A stretch of 64,000 nt of DNA from Rhizobium sp. 16-488-2b (GCF_017741815.1 NZ_JAGHMF010000008.1:310001-374000), one strand, 5' to 3'. Positions 8,674 to 17,292 are shown, counted from the stretch's first letter. Notes: a model not told the origin generated them from the letters alone. Numbers and translations: made by a program.

Positions 8674-8707
8674 TTGGCGTGCAAATGGTATTTCTTTGGC
8701 GTACCAA
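8674..8707. promoter_or_regulatory. GntR-type operator pair between the amidohydrolase and NIPSNAP genes
   Basis: TTGGCGTACCAA at 8696-8707 has the same TTGG-N4-CCAA skeleton as the palindrome at 6402. A related TTGGCGTGCAAA lies at 8674-8685, 22 bases away. They are between the divergent starts at 8637 and 8763, where one regulator could control both genes. Confidence 0.5.
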
Positions 8708-8762
8708 GCTGGAGGTGACTTTGGAAGAGCCTTTCAGCATTCAAGGATGAGCGAGATTGAAA

Positions 8763-9377
8763 ATGATTTATGACCTAACGATTTTGTCGCTGCTGCCCAA
8801 TACACTCGGCGCCGTCATGCCTGTATTGCCGGAGACATACGCGAACTTCTCGTCCACCGGCACGCCGCTTGGTGCCTTCGCCTGCGAGTTCGGCACCTTG
8901 AACCGTTTCGCCTTCCTGACTGCCTATGAGACGATCGAAGCGCTGACCGAGGAGCGCGCCAGATTGATGACGACTGCCGATCCCTATGGCATCGCCGCGT
9001 CGCTGGCGGGCGTGACGAACACGGCTTTCAAGCCGCTGTCCTTCGCCAAACCCATCACGCCGGGCGCCTACGGCCCGTTCTACGAATTCCGCACCTACAC
9101 GCTGGCGCCGAACGGCCTTGCCGAAACCGAAGAGGCTTGGGCAAAGATCATCGAGCGCCGGCACGCGATGTCGCCGCTCCTGACCAACATGGCCTCGATC
9201 GAGGAAGGCCCACAGAAGATGGTGCACATCTGGCCCTATCAGACGATCGAAGCGCGTGTGGCGGCACGGGCGCAGGCGAGCAAGGAAGGCATCTGGCCGC
9301 CGCCGGGCGGTTCGGCCAAGCTGACCAACCTGCAGTCGGAACTGTTCGTGGCAACCTCGTTCTCGGATCTGAAGTAG
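8763..9377 (+). CDS. NIPSNAP family protein
   Basis: About 204 residues with two ferredoxin-like halves; the second has the typical YEFRTYTLAPNG and the MVHIWPYQ pattern of NIPSNAP domains. Bacterial members are often encoded with catabolic enzymes, but their biochemical role is unsettled. The ATG at 8763 is preferred over a TTG two codons upstream. It is followed after one base by the RidA gene, so the two are co-transcribed, and it is divergent from the amidohydrolase with the shared operator-like sites between them. Confidence 0.8.
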   Translation: MIYDLTILSLLPNTLGAVMPVLPETYANFSSTGTPLGAFACEFGTLNRFAFLTAYETIEALTEERARLMTTADPYGIAASLAGVTNTAFKPLSFAKPITPGAYGPFYEFRTYTLAPNGLAETEEAWAKIIERRHAMSPLLTNMASIEEGPQKMVHIWPYQTIEARVAARAQASKEGIWPPPGGSAKLTNLQSELFVATSFSDLK

Positions 9378-9378
9378 G

Positions 9379-9843
9379 ATGAGCATCGAAGACCGCCTCG
9401 TCGCGCTCGGCATAACGCTTCCGCCGCCCCCCGCGCCCGTCGCGCGGTTCCTTCCCGCCGTGCAGGCAGGCGGACTGCTCTTTCTCTCCGGCCTCGCCCC
9501 CCTTCATGGGGCGGGCCAACCCTACACGGGCGTCGTCGGCAGCGATTACACGGCCGAGCAGGCGCAAGATTTCGCCAGGCTGGTCGGCATCAACCTGCTG
9601 TCGGTCGCCAAATCCAGCTTGGGGAGCCTTGATAGGGTCACCAGGGTCGTGAAGGTGCTGGGCATGGTCAACGCAATCCCCGGCTTCACCCGCCACCCCT
9701 TCGTTATCGACGGCTGCTCCAACCTGTTCTTCGAAGTCTTCGGCCAGCGCGGCATGCATGCCCGCACCGCGATGGGCGCCGGATCGCTGCCGAGCAATAT
9801 TCCGGTCGAGATCGAAGCGGTGTTCGAGGTCGCACCCGACTGA
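9379..9843 (+). CDS. RidA (YjgF/YER057c/UK114) family protein
   Basis: 154 residues, with an N-terminal part slightly longer than in classical RidA. Visible are the GGLLFLSG strand, the C-terminal ARTAMGAGSLPSNIPVEIEA with the conserved Arg that binds the substrate carboxylate, and the Glu near the end. RidA proteins deaminate enamine/imine intermediates; close relatives include aminoacrylate deaminases of pyrimidine breakdown. The ATG is one base after the NIPSNAP stop. This placement suggests that the catabolic route releases a reactive enamine or imine. Confidence 0.88.
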   Translation: MSIEDRLVALGITLPPPPAPVARFLPAVQAGGLLFLSGLAPLHGAGQPYTGVVGSDYTAEQAQDFARLVGINLLSVAKSSLGSLDRVTRVVKVLGMVNAIPGFTRHPFVIDGCSNLFFEVFGQRGMHARTAMGAGSLPSNIPVEIEAVFEVAPD

Positions 9844-9858
9844 AGGCAACCGACTGAC

Positions 9859-9894
9859 CGGCGCGCCAGTGCTAGCAAGGCTCTCAGCGCGCCG
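9859..9894. terminator. Inverted repeat between convergent RidA and ABC ATPase genes
   Basis: CGGCGCGC (9859-9866) and GCGCGCCG (9887-9894) with a 20-base loop. No clear T tract, so only a weak bidirectional terminator candidate. Confidence 0.3.
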
Positions 9895-9910
9895 ACCCTG
9901 GATAAGCGAT

Positions 9911-10975
9911 CTACGGGGACGCGATCCGGCGTCCCGTCTCCTGATCGAAGAGATGCACGCTGCCCTTGGCAAGCGAAAGGTATTGCCGGCTCGCAATGTC
10001 GAATTGCGGTCGTTCGCGCAAGACGACGGAAACGAGCTGGTCGCCGAGGCGCGCCTCAACGAAGGTTTCCGCCCCCGTCGGCTCGATATTCTCAACAACG
10101 GCTCCAAGCTCGCCCTCGGCAACGAGCGCGATTTCTTCCGGACGCTTGCCAATCAGTACCGTCTGTCCCTCACGGACGCCGGCGGGCGCTTTCAGCCCTG
10201 TTCCCTTGCCCGTCTGCAGAACAAGATCGCCCGACCGGGCGACTGCCGGAAACAGGTTCATGGCCGGAGAGCCGATGAACTGCGCCACGAAGGCATTCGC
10301 GGGGCGATCGTAAAGCTCGAGTGGCGAACCCACCTGCTCGATCTTGCCCGCCTGCATGACGACAATGCGATCGGCCATGGTCATCGCTTCGATCTGATCG
10401 TGGGTGACATAGATCATCGTCGTCCCGAGGCGGCGATGCAGCGACTTGATCTCGCCACGCATCTGCACGCGAAGCTTGGCGTCGAGATTGGAAAGCGGCT
10501 CGTCAAACAGAAAGACCTGCGGCTTGCGCACGATCGAGCGACCCATGGCCACACGCTGACGCTGCCCGCCCGACAGAGCCTTCGGCTTGCGCTGAAGAAG
10601 CGGAACCAGCCCAAGGATTTCAGCTGCCTCACGCACCTTCTTCTGCTTCTCCTCCTTGCTGGCGCCCGCCAACGTCAGGGAAAACGCCATGTTCTCCTCG
10701 ACGGTCATATGCGGATAGAGCGCATAATTCTGGAAGACCATCGAGATATCGCGGCTCTTCGGCGGCAGATTGTTCACCACCTTGCTGCCGATCGATATCT
10801 CACCACCGGAGATCTCCTCCAGACCCGCGATCATCCGAAGCAGCGTCGACTTCCCGCAGCCCGACGGGCCGACGAGGACGACGAATTCGCCCTCGTTGAA
10901 GGTTGCCTCAATGCCGTGAATGACCTCAGCGCTTCCGTAGCGCTTGACGACCTTGTCGATTGTTACGCTGGCCAT
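9911..10975 (-). CDS. ugpC: Sugar ABC transporter ATP-binding protein (UgpC/MsmK/MalK type)
   Basis: A 354-residue ATPase with Walker A GPSGCGKST, Q-loop FQNYALYPHMTV, signature LSGGQRQRVAMGR, Walker B FLFDEPLSNLDAKLR and switch-His VTHDQIEA. A C-terminal regulatory OB-type domain (TOBE) follows from about residue 240. It energises the MalFG-type permeases at 13091 and 13921. TAAGGAG precedes the ATG. It is the last gene of the LacI-controlled operon, downstream of the ADP-ribosylglycohydrolase-family gene. The symbol reflects family only; the transported sugar is not known. Confidence 0.92.
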   Translation of the reverse strand: MASVTIDKVVKRYGSAEVIHGIEATFNEGEFVVLVGPSGCGKSTLLRMIAGLEEISGGEISIGSKVVNNLPPKSRDISMVFQNYALYPHMTVEENMAFSLTLAGASKEEKQKKVREAAEILGLVPLLQRKPKALSGGQRQRVAMGRSIVRKPQVFLFDEPLSNLDAKLRVQMRGEIKSLHRRLGTTMIYVTHDQIEAMTMADRIVVMQAGKIEQVGSPLELYDRPANAFVAQFIGSPAMNLFPAVARSGDLVLQTGKGTGLKAPAGVREGQTVLIGKRPEEIALVAEGELGAVVENIEPTGAETFVEARLGDQLVSVVLRERPQFDIASRQYLSLAKGSVHLFDQETGRRIASP

Positions 10976-10986
10976 ACTGCCACTCC

Positions 10987-13077
10987 TTACGCTGCGCCGA
11001 TTGCGATGCGCGTGGCCGACAATGCGCCTTCATGGATGATGAGGCCGGCCGATCCACCTGCGAAAGCCGTATCCTCGGCTTCGACACGGACATCGCCAAC
11101 GCGCGCCTCAAAATGACCACCCTTGGCCGAAACCTTCAGCGTGAAGGCCTTCTCGAATTCGACGTCGAGCGCGACGGAAGCAAGCACCTTGCGATGCTCA
11201 TCCTTGCACCTGACGATCTGCAACTCACCTGCACGGGTGACCAGCGCGGCGTAGTATCGGCGCTGCCCTTGCGAGCGGAACACCAGACCGCCGTGATCAC
11301 CGAGGTGCAGCATCAAATCCGCCTCGATCGCGTAATCCGTCCAGTCGCGCGTGCCCTGCATGATCATGCCATCGCCGCGGTTCTGGCTGATGCGGAAATC
11401 CTGCGGGAAGTGCTTGGAGAAGAAATGCACATTGCTGACCCAGGCACGGCGCCAGAAATCGCCGGCACCCTCGGGCCGGCGGAAGGTCACTGACGGGCAG
11501 CCGTCCCAGGTCAGGCTGTCGATGACGACACGACCGTTTGCCCGGCCGTCAGCCGTCGTCAGCACCAGGCCAACCTCGGCGATCGGCTGGTATCCGGTCT
11601 CCGGCACAGTCCAGGAGAGCGAGGCGGATGCGCCGGCTGCCAGCAACTCGCCATTCGGCATGTCGATGGTGACGAGGTTGTCCGTGCCGTCATAATGACG
11701 AATGCGCAGCTTAGCTTCAACGATCCCCTTGTTGCCTGCATCGGCGCTGACGCGCGCCTTCAGCACCTGGCCGGCATGAATGCGCGGGCTGGCCATCAGA
11801 TCATAGGTGCGCATCTTCGTCACTTCGGCCGGCGTAAACACGGGCGTGGTGGTTGCCGCCTCGCGGCCCGGGGCAAGCGCGGAAAAATCGATCGCCAGAC
11901 CGTTGCCCGTGCCGCTCACCTTGAGATCGGCGAGCGCAGTATCGGCCGTCTGCGGACGGAAGCCCTGGACAGAGCCTGGCAGCGAGAAGTGGAACTTGGC
12001 ACCATCCTTGGGTGCCGGTTCGGCGGCCTGGCCGGCAAGCTTGCGACCGAGATTGGCAAGCCAGAGAGCAACATCAACGGCATCGGCGATCGAGCGACCA
12101 CCGTCGGCCGTCGACATGTAGAGCCGGTCGGCAACCGGGCCGCGCCAATCCGGACCGGCGTCCAGCCCGTCGAGGCCGAGCATGATTCCGTGCAGGCAGC
12201 CGAGATTGCCGGCATTGCAATCCGTATCCCAGCCGGAGGTGTTGACGATCATCTGGCCACGCTGGAAATCATGCGGCGCATGCAGCAGCGCCATGATCAT
12301 CAACGCATGGTTCGGAACGACATGGCAATTGCCCGGATACTTGTCGTAGCCGTAGTTGTCTTCGATCCTTTGGCGGGTTTCCTCCCAATCCTCGTTGCCG
12401 GATGTCCAGTGGCGGATATCGGCGACAAGCTTGGCGATCAGGCTGTCCTTCGGAATATAGGACAGGCCGGTGTCCAGCAGATGATTGACATCCTTGCTGA
12501 CGAAGGCTTCCGCCTCCATCGCAGCCCAAAGCACCGCGGCGTGGACCGCTTCACCGTCGTGGCTGACGGAACCCGCCGCGCGCGCGAGCTTTGCGGCCTG
12601 CGCCGGATTGCCTGGAGAAACGAGCGCCCAACCGTCGATGAAAATCTGAGCGCCGATCTGCTCGGCGACCGTTGCGCCATTGGTTTCGATCGAACCGGAG
12701 GCGGGTGCGGGAATACCGCGCTTCAGGTTGAGCCAAGCGGTGTGTTCGGTCGAGTTGCCGGCTCCGCCCCACCAGAGGATAGAGCGCTCCTCGATGATGT
12801 AGTTCAGCCAAGCCTTGCCGATATCCTCGGCGGAAAGGTCGGGCGAGATGCCGTAGTCGTCAAGCGCACGCGGGAAGGCGAAGGTGCCGCCGACATCGTC
12901 GTCGGTGACGACAAGCGGATCGCCCAGCCGTTCGTGGACGTAGTAGGTGATCGGTCCGAGCTTCTGGAGAATATCCTTGTAGCGCCAGTTTTCGAACGGG
13001 CGGCCGAGATAGACGCCGATCAGCTTGCCGAGAACGCCGGCGTAGACACGGTTGTTGTAGTCTGCAGGTATGGACAT
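10987..13077 (-). CDS. ADP-ribosylglycohydrolase-family protein with C-terminal beta-sandwich domains
   Basis: A 696-residue two-part protein. Residues 1 to about 345 are an ADP-ribosylglycohydrolase (DraG/ARH) fold: TDDD at 58-61 and GWDTDCN at 282-288 supply the acidic residues that bind two Mg ions in the family. The remaining half lacks this fold. It contains a beta-rich segment and ends in a concanavalin-like module (about 530-696) of the kind found in glycan-binding or DUF1080 proteins. No signal peptide is evident. It lies between permease and ATPase genes of a sugar importer (13-base gap after the permease). The likely role is cleaving an imported N- or O-glycoside rather than protein ADP-ribose; that is inference. 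Confidence 0.82.
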   Translation of the reverse strand: MSIPADYNNRVYAGVLGKLIGVYLGRPFENWRYKDILQKLGPITYYVHERLGDPLVVTDDDVGGTFAFPRALDDYGISPDLSAEDIGKAWLNYIIEERSILWWGGAGNSTEHTAWLNLKRGIPAPASGSIETNGATVAEQIGAQIFIDGWALVSPGNPAQAAKLARAAGSVSHDGEAVHAAVLWAAMEAEAFVSKDVNHLLDTGLSYIPKDSLIAKLVADIRHWTSGNEDWEETRQRIEDNYGYDKYPGNCHVVPNHALMIMALLHAPHDFQRGQMIVNTSGWDTDCNAGNLGCLHGIMLGLDGLDAGPDWRGPVADRLYMSTADGGRSIADAVDVALWLANLGRKLAGQAAEPAPKDGAKFHFSLPGSVQGFRPQTADTALADLKVSGTGNGLAIDFSALAPGREAATTTPVFTPAEVTKMRTYDLMASPRIHAGQVLKARVSADAGNKGIVEAKLRIRHYDGTDNLVTIDMPNGELLAAGASASLSWTVPETGYQPIAEVGLVLTTADGRANGRVVIDSLTWDGCPSVTFRRPEGAGDFWRRAWVSNVHFFSKHFPQDFRISQNRGDGMIMQGTRDWTDYAIEADLMLHLGDHGGLVFRSQGQRRYYAALVTRAGELQIVRCKDEHRKVLASVALDVEFEKAFTLKVSAKGGHFEARVGDVRVEAEDTAFAGGSAGLIIHEGALSATRIAIGAA

Positions 13078-13090
13078 CTGAAGCTCCTTG

Positions 13091-13924
13091 TCAGCCCTTC
13101 ACCGAACCGCCGGCCATTCCTTCGATGAAATGGCGCTGCAGCAGGATGAAGAGAATTACGATGGGTAGAATGATGATGAGGGCCGCCGCCATGATCTCGC
13201 CCCAGTCGGACGAGTACTGGCCGGACAGCAGGAAGAAGGAAACGACGGCCGTCAGCCTGTCCTGATCCTGCAGGAAGGTGGTTGCGATCAGGAACTCGTT
13301 CCACGAGTAAAGCCCGATGATAAGCGCGACCGTGAGGATGCCAGGCGAGACGATGGGCAAGAAGACGCGCCGGAACACCTGCCAATGCGTCGCCCCGTCG
13401 ATCAACGCAGCTTCCTCAAGCTCCTTGGGCACGGCAAGAAAATAGGTGCGCAGAAGCATGATGGCGAAGGGCGAGTAGACCGCCGTGTAGATGAAGGACA
13501 CGGCAATCGGGTTGTTGATCAGCCCGAAGCGGGCAAAGCCGAAGTAGAGCGGGAAGAGAAAGAGCTGGATCGGCGCCGTGGTGCTTGCCAGCAGATAGAA
13601 GGTGAGGATTTTCCAAGTCTTGATCTTGCGCCGGGCGAGAACATAGGCCGTCAGCGAACCCGTGGTGCAGACGAGGATGATCGTCATCCCGGTCAAAACC
13701 GCCGAGTTGACGAGCGTGCGCCCAAAGTTGGCATCCGACCATGCGCGGGTAAAATTGTCCCAACGCAGTTCCGCCGGCCAGGCAAGCGGATTTTGCACGA
13801 TCTCGGCGGACGCCTTCAGCGAATTCAGGACCATCAGCACGATGGGAAATAGCGTGATGATCAGCAGCAACGACAGCGTCGCATAGACGAGCGTGAGCGT
13901 GAGGCGGCTCTCGGTCATGTTCAT
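13091..13924 (-). CDS. Carbohydrate ABC transporter permease, MalG type
   Basis: 277 residues with six hydrophobic segments, beginning with LTLVYATLSLLLIITLFPIV. The EAA loop EAALIDGATHWQVFRRVF is the contact site for the ATPase. It forms a heterodimer with the MalF-type partner at 13921, with which it overlaps by 4 bases (ATGA). The protein ends with a basic RHFIEGMAGGSVKG, as is normal for CUT1 permeases. Confidence 0.93.
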   Translation of the reverse strand: MNMTESRLTLTLVYATLSLLLIITLFPIVLMVLNSLKASAEIVQNPLAWPAELRWDNFTRAWSDANFGRTLVNSAVLTGMTIILVCTTGSLTAYVLARRKIKTWKILTFYLLASTTAPIQLFLFPLYFGFARFGLINNPIAVSFIYTAVYSPFAIMLLRTYFLAVPKELEEAALIDGATHWQVFRRVFLPIVSPGILTVALIIGLYSWNEFLIATTFLQDQDRLTAVVSFFLLSGQYSSDWGEIMAAALIIILPIVILFILLQRHFIEGMAGGSVKG

Positions 13925-14766
13925 TGTTCGAACTCCGATGCTTGCGCGCGGATATAGAGGACAGTGGCAGCCAACCCGAAGAGGCTTATAACGACGGAAA
14001 CAGCGGCCGCCTTGCCGACGGCGAGATCGTAGAAGGCCGAACGATAGGCCAGCGTCGACAGCACTTCGGATGAATAGGCGGGGCCGCCCTGGGTGAGGAT
14101 GTAGACGAAGTCGAAGACGAGGAACGACCAGATGACGGTCATGATCATCATCAGGGTGATGGTCGGCATGATGCCTGGAAGCAGTACGTAGCGGATCATC
14201 TGGAAGAAGGTTGCTCCCTCGATGCGGGCTGCCTCGATCTGTTCAGCCGGCACCTGGCGAAGGGCGGCGAAGAAGATGACGCATAGGAAGCCCCACCAGT
14301 GCCATAGATCGACGACGGCGATGCCGTAAAGCGCGCTGGATGTTTCTGTCAGCGGGTTCGCAATTTCGATACCCAACCGCTGGAGAAGGCCCGTAACACC
14401 CGTCACCGGCGAATAGATCATGCCCTGCCAGACACGGCCGGTAATGGCCGTGGCTATGATAACAGGGAGGAAGTAGATGACCTGGAACGTGTTGGAGCCA
14501 CGACGGGCAACCAAAAGCATTGTGGCCGCCAGCAGCCCCATGCCGATCGGCACCGTCAGGAAGATGATCGTCCAGATGATGTTGTTGGTGAGCGCCGTCC
14601 AGAACACGCTGTCGTCCCACAGCGCCGCGAAATTGTCCAACCCGACGAAGACAGGCGTGCTGATGCCGTCCCATTCGAAGAAGGCAAGCGCCACCGTCAG
14701 CAGCGCCGGAATGGCGATGATCACGATGTTTATGATGAGGGTCGGCAGAACATAGAGTCTGTGCAT
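13921..14766 (-). CDS. Carbohydrate ABC transporter permease, MalF type
   Basis: About 281 residues, six membrane segments, with the EAA loop EAARIEGATFFQMIRYVLLP. The ATG at 14766 has AAGG 8 bases upstream and yields the usual N-terminus MHRLYVLPTL; an ATG seven codons upstream at 14787 is the alternative. Partner of the MalG-type permease and of the binding protein at 14867. Confidence 0.92.
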   Translation of the reverse strand: MHRLYVLPTLIINIVIIAIPALLTVALAFFEWDGISTPVFVGLDNFAALWDDSVFWTALTNNIIWTIIFLTVPIGMGLLAATMLLVARRGSNTFQVIYFLPVIIATAITGRVWQGMIYSPVTGVTGLLQRLGIEIANPLTETSSALYGIAVVDLWHWWGFLCVIFFAALRQVPAEQIEAARIEGATFFQMIRYVLLPGIMPTITLMMIMTVIWSFLVFDFVYILTQGGPAYSSEVLSTLAYRSAFYDLAVGKAAAVSVVISLFGLAATVLYIRAQASEFEQ

Positions 14767-14803
14767 GTGTATTACCTTTTCGGGCATGATCCGGCCTGCC
14801 CCG

Positions 14804-14852
14804 CCACCGGAAACCGGTGGAAGGCGGGCAGAAGGCGCGCGCTAAGCGCGCC
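14804..14852 (-). terminator. Hairpins after the sugar-binding protein gene
   Basis: Two stems, CCACCGG-AAA-CCGGTGG (14804-14820) and GGCGCGC-GCTAA-GCGCGCC (14834-14852), fill the space between the binding-protein stop and the permease start. No T tract. Such hairpins commonly stabilise the upstream mRNA so that the binding protein is made in excess. Confidence 0.55.
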
Positions 14853-14866
14853 TCACAAGGTCCTGA

Positions 14867-16177
14867 TCAGCGAGCCGGGACGGCAGGCGCCTTTCCGGCT
14901 TTGGATTCCTTCTGGAAGGACTCGTCGAGCTTGGTCAGATAGTCCGTTGGCGAGATCTTCTTCAGCCAGACTTCCTCGATGCCGTTGATGATGTAGCTGT
15001 CGGTCGCAGGCGGCAGGAAGGTCCAGGTGGTGTAGCCGTATTTTCCGTCGGCAACCGAGGCGGACAGGTTCTTCATCGTCTCGGTAAAGAGCGGGGACAC
15101 CTCACTCGCCATCTTGACGCTCGAGATATCCTTGAGCGGGATATTCCACTCGCCCTGCCAGGCGGAGTTCATCGTGCCGTAGACTTCAGGCGAGAAGACG
15201 TAATTGATGACCGTGGCCGCACCTTCGGGGTTCTTCGCCTTGGTCGCGATCGAGAAGGTCGAGCCGATCCCGAGCGGGAAGATCGGATCGCCGGACGCAC
15301 TCGGGAAGCCGACGAAGCCGGCCTCGGATCCGGCTTTCTTGCCGTAGGTCGCAACGTTCTGGAACTGCCATGTGCCGGTCGGCATCATGCCGGCTTTTCC
15401 GGAGGCCATCGCGTCAGCCGCCTGCTCGCTGCTGGTCAGCGAGAAGTAGTTCTTGCCGAAATAGCCCTTCTGCCACCACGAGTTCAGGCGGTCGATCGAC
15501 TTGACGAAAGGCTCGGCCGTCCAGGGCATTTCGCCACGCAACGCCTTGTTGAGATTGTCGGGACCAGCGACGGAGTTGAGCGCCAGCGTCACGAACCATT
15601 CATTGGCGCCGCGCCAATCGGCGTTGCCGGCGGCGAAAGGCGTGATGCCTTCTTTCAACATCGCGTCGGCGAGCGTTTCCATCTCGTCAAGCGTTTTGGG
15701 CGCCTGCCAGCCGTGCTTTTCAAACAAGGTCTTGTTGTAGAAGAGACCAACGGTCTCATAGGTCTTCGGCAGCGCATAGAGCTTGCCGTTATACTCGCCC
15801 ATTTTCAGGAAGACCGGCAGGATGCGATCCTGCCACTTGTACTTGGCGGCATAATCGTCGAGCGGCATGAGCTGGCCCGACTGGGCCATCGGCGCGACGT
15901 AGCTCGGGCCCGCCGTGTAGACGACATCGGGACCGTTGCCGGAGAGCATGGCCACGCGCAGCTGCTTGTCGAGCTCGGTGCCGCGATAGTCGATCTTCAG
16001 GCTCTGCTCCGGATTGGCCTTGTCGAAAGGTTCGACGATATTCTCCTTGATCAGCTTCTGCTGATCGGGGGTCGCCTGCTCATACCACCAAGTCACGCGA
16101 TCCTGGGCGACGGCGATATGAGCGGCGCCGATGACGATAGCGGCAGCGGCAAGCAATTTCGTCTTCATCTTGGTCAT
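14867..16177 (-). CDS. Sugar ABC transporter substrate-binding protein (family 1)
   Basis: 436 residues, periplasmic. The N-terminus MTKMKTKLLAAAAIVIGAAH is a Sec signal peptide, cleaved near AVAQ. The mature part has the family-1 pattern (WWYEQATPDQQKLIKENIV, GNGPDVVYT, PKTYETVGLFYNKTLFEK, and GTWQFQN late). The start at 16177 follows a near-perfect GGGAGGAG ribosome-binding site, although the frame is open 38 codons further upstream, into the lacI gene. It feeds the MalFG-type permeases downstream. Sugar unknown. Confidence 0.93.
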   Translation of the reverse strand: MTKMKTKLLAAAAIVIGAAHIAVAQDRVTWWYEQATPDQQKLIKENIVEPFDKANPEQSLKIDYRGTELDKQLRVAMLSGNGPDVVYTAGPSYVAPMAQSGQLMPLDDYAAKYKWQDRILPVFLKMGEYNGKLYALPKTYETVGLFYNKTLFEKHGWQAPKTLDEMETLADAMLKEGITPFAAGNADWRGANEWFVTLALNSVAGPDNLNKALRGEMPWTAEPFVKSIDRLNSWWQKGYFGKNYFSLTSSEQAADAMASGKAGMMPTGTWQFQNVATYGKKAGSEAGFVGFPSASGDPIFPLGIGSTFSIATKAKNPEGAATVINYVFSPEVYGTMNSAWQGEWNIPLKDISSVKMASEVSPLFTETMKNLSASVADGKYGYTTWTFLPPATDSYIINGIEEVWLKKISPTDYLTKLDESFQKESKAGKAPAVPAR

Positions 16178-16202
16178 GTTCACTCCTCCCTTGTTCGATG
16201 GA

Positions 16203-17231
16203 TTAATTCTGTACGCCTGGCGGCGGAGCGACCGATGCTCGGATGACGAGCTCAAACGGCATCTCCTCGGGCTGGGCTGGTTCGGTTTCACGGGAAATCA
16301 GACGCGACAGAAGTTTTTCGGCCGCACGCGCGCCGAGGCGATCCTGGAACTGCGCCACCGTTGTCAGCCCTGGAGTGACAAGTGCCGAGGCCATGATGTC
16401 GTCGAAGCCCGCGACGGAAATATCGCGGGGTACCGACAACCCGTTTCGAAGCAGACTCTTGATGACACCAATTGCCATCAGATCGTTGGCAGCAATGATG
16501 GCCGTGACCCGCCGCCCACTCGCCACGATGCGATCCGCCATCTCGCTGCCCGCCTCGACGGTGAAATGCGTGGCCTCCAGAACAATCGGCTCAGCGCCGC
16601 TCGCAGCCATGGCATCGAGATAACCCTGAAGACGAACGCTTTGCGGACCGCCACGAGCGGCGACCATGGCAATGGCGCGGTGACCGAGACCGAGAAGATG
16701 GGCCGTGACGGCGCGCGCAGCAGCCTGGTTGTCAATAAACAGATCATCTATCGGAAGCGAACCGCCGGATTTGCGCCGCACCTCGATGCGCACGACCGGG
16801 ACGCCATTCTTGCCAAGCGGCGCAAGATCACGGGCGGACAGGTTGAAGAAGACACCAACCACACCGTCATAGCGCCCCTGCAAGGCGGCGGCGACCACCT
16901 GCCGCTCGTTCGCGAGCTCGCCTTCGGTGTCGATCGTGATCACCTCATAGCCGGCATTGCGCACAACCTTCTGAACGGCAACGACAAGCGAGGGGTAAAA
17001 TGGGTTCGTCAAATCCGGAACGACACAGGCAATCACATGCGATCGGCTGGTGCGCAACGCCTGTGCAAACCGGTTGGGCTGATAGCCGAGTTCGGCAATG
17101 ACAGCCTCGATGCGATCAGCCGTTTCCGGCGCAACCTTGTCCCTGCCGCCGTTCAAGACAAGCGACACCGTGGCCTGCGCAACGCCGGCTCGCTCTGCCA
17201 CTTCCTTCTGCGTTATTCTGCGACCAGACAC
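16203..17231 (-). CDS. LacI family transcriptional regulator
   Basis: 342 residues: helix-turn-helix ITQKEVAERAGVAQATVSLVL at the N-terminus, hinge NRFAQAL, then a periplasmic-binding-protein-like effector domain with IACVVPDLTNPFYPSLV and IIAANDLMAIGVI. The GTG at 17231 is chosen over the ATG at 17264 because a good sigma70-type promoter has its -10 box at 17263-17268, so the ATG would lie in the promoter itself. GGA sits 7 bases before the GTG. It is the first gene of the sugar operon (25 bases before the binding protein) and probably represses its own promoter. Confidence 0.9.
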   Translation of the reverse strand: MSGRRITQKEVAERAGVAQATVSLVLNGGRDKVAPETADRIEAVIAELGYQPNRFAQALRTSRSHVIACVVPDLTNPFYPSLVVAVQKVVRNAGYEVITIDTEGELANERQVVAAALQGRYDGVVGVFFNLSARDLAPLGKNGVPVVRIEVRRKSGGSLPIDDLFIDNQAAARAVTAHLLGLGHRAIAMVAARGGPQSVRLQGYLDAMAASGAEPIVLEATHFTVEAGSEMADRIVASGRRVTAIIAANDLMAIGVIKSLLRNGLSVPRDISVAGFDDIMASALVTPGLTTVAQFQDRLGARAAEKLLSRLISRETEPAQPEEMPFELVIRASVAPPPGVQN

Positions 17232-17245
17232 ATTAAATTCCGTCG

Positions 17246-17292
17246 TTGATACGTAACAATTCATTATTGATACGTATCAACGATAGAGTCAA
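17246..17292 (-). promoter_or_regulatory. Promoter and twin LacI-type operators of the sugar operon
   Basis: Reading leftward: TTGACT (-35, 17287-17292), an 18-base spacer and AATAAT (-10, 17263-17268). A perfect palindrome TTGATACGTATCAA (17267-17280) overlaps the spacer and -10. A second copy with one mismatch, TTGATACGTAACAA, lies at 17246-17259. The copies are exactly 21 bp apart, two helical turns, suiting cooperative binding of a LacI dimer pair. Confidence 0.8.
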
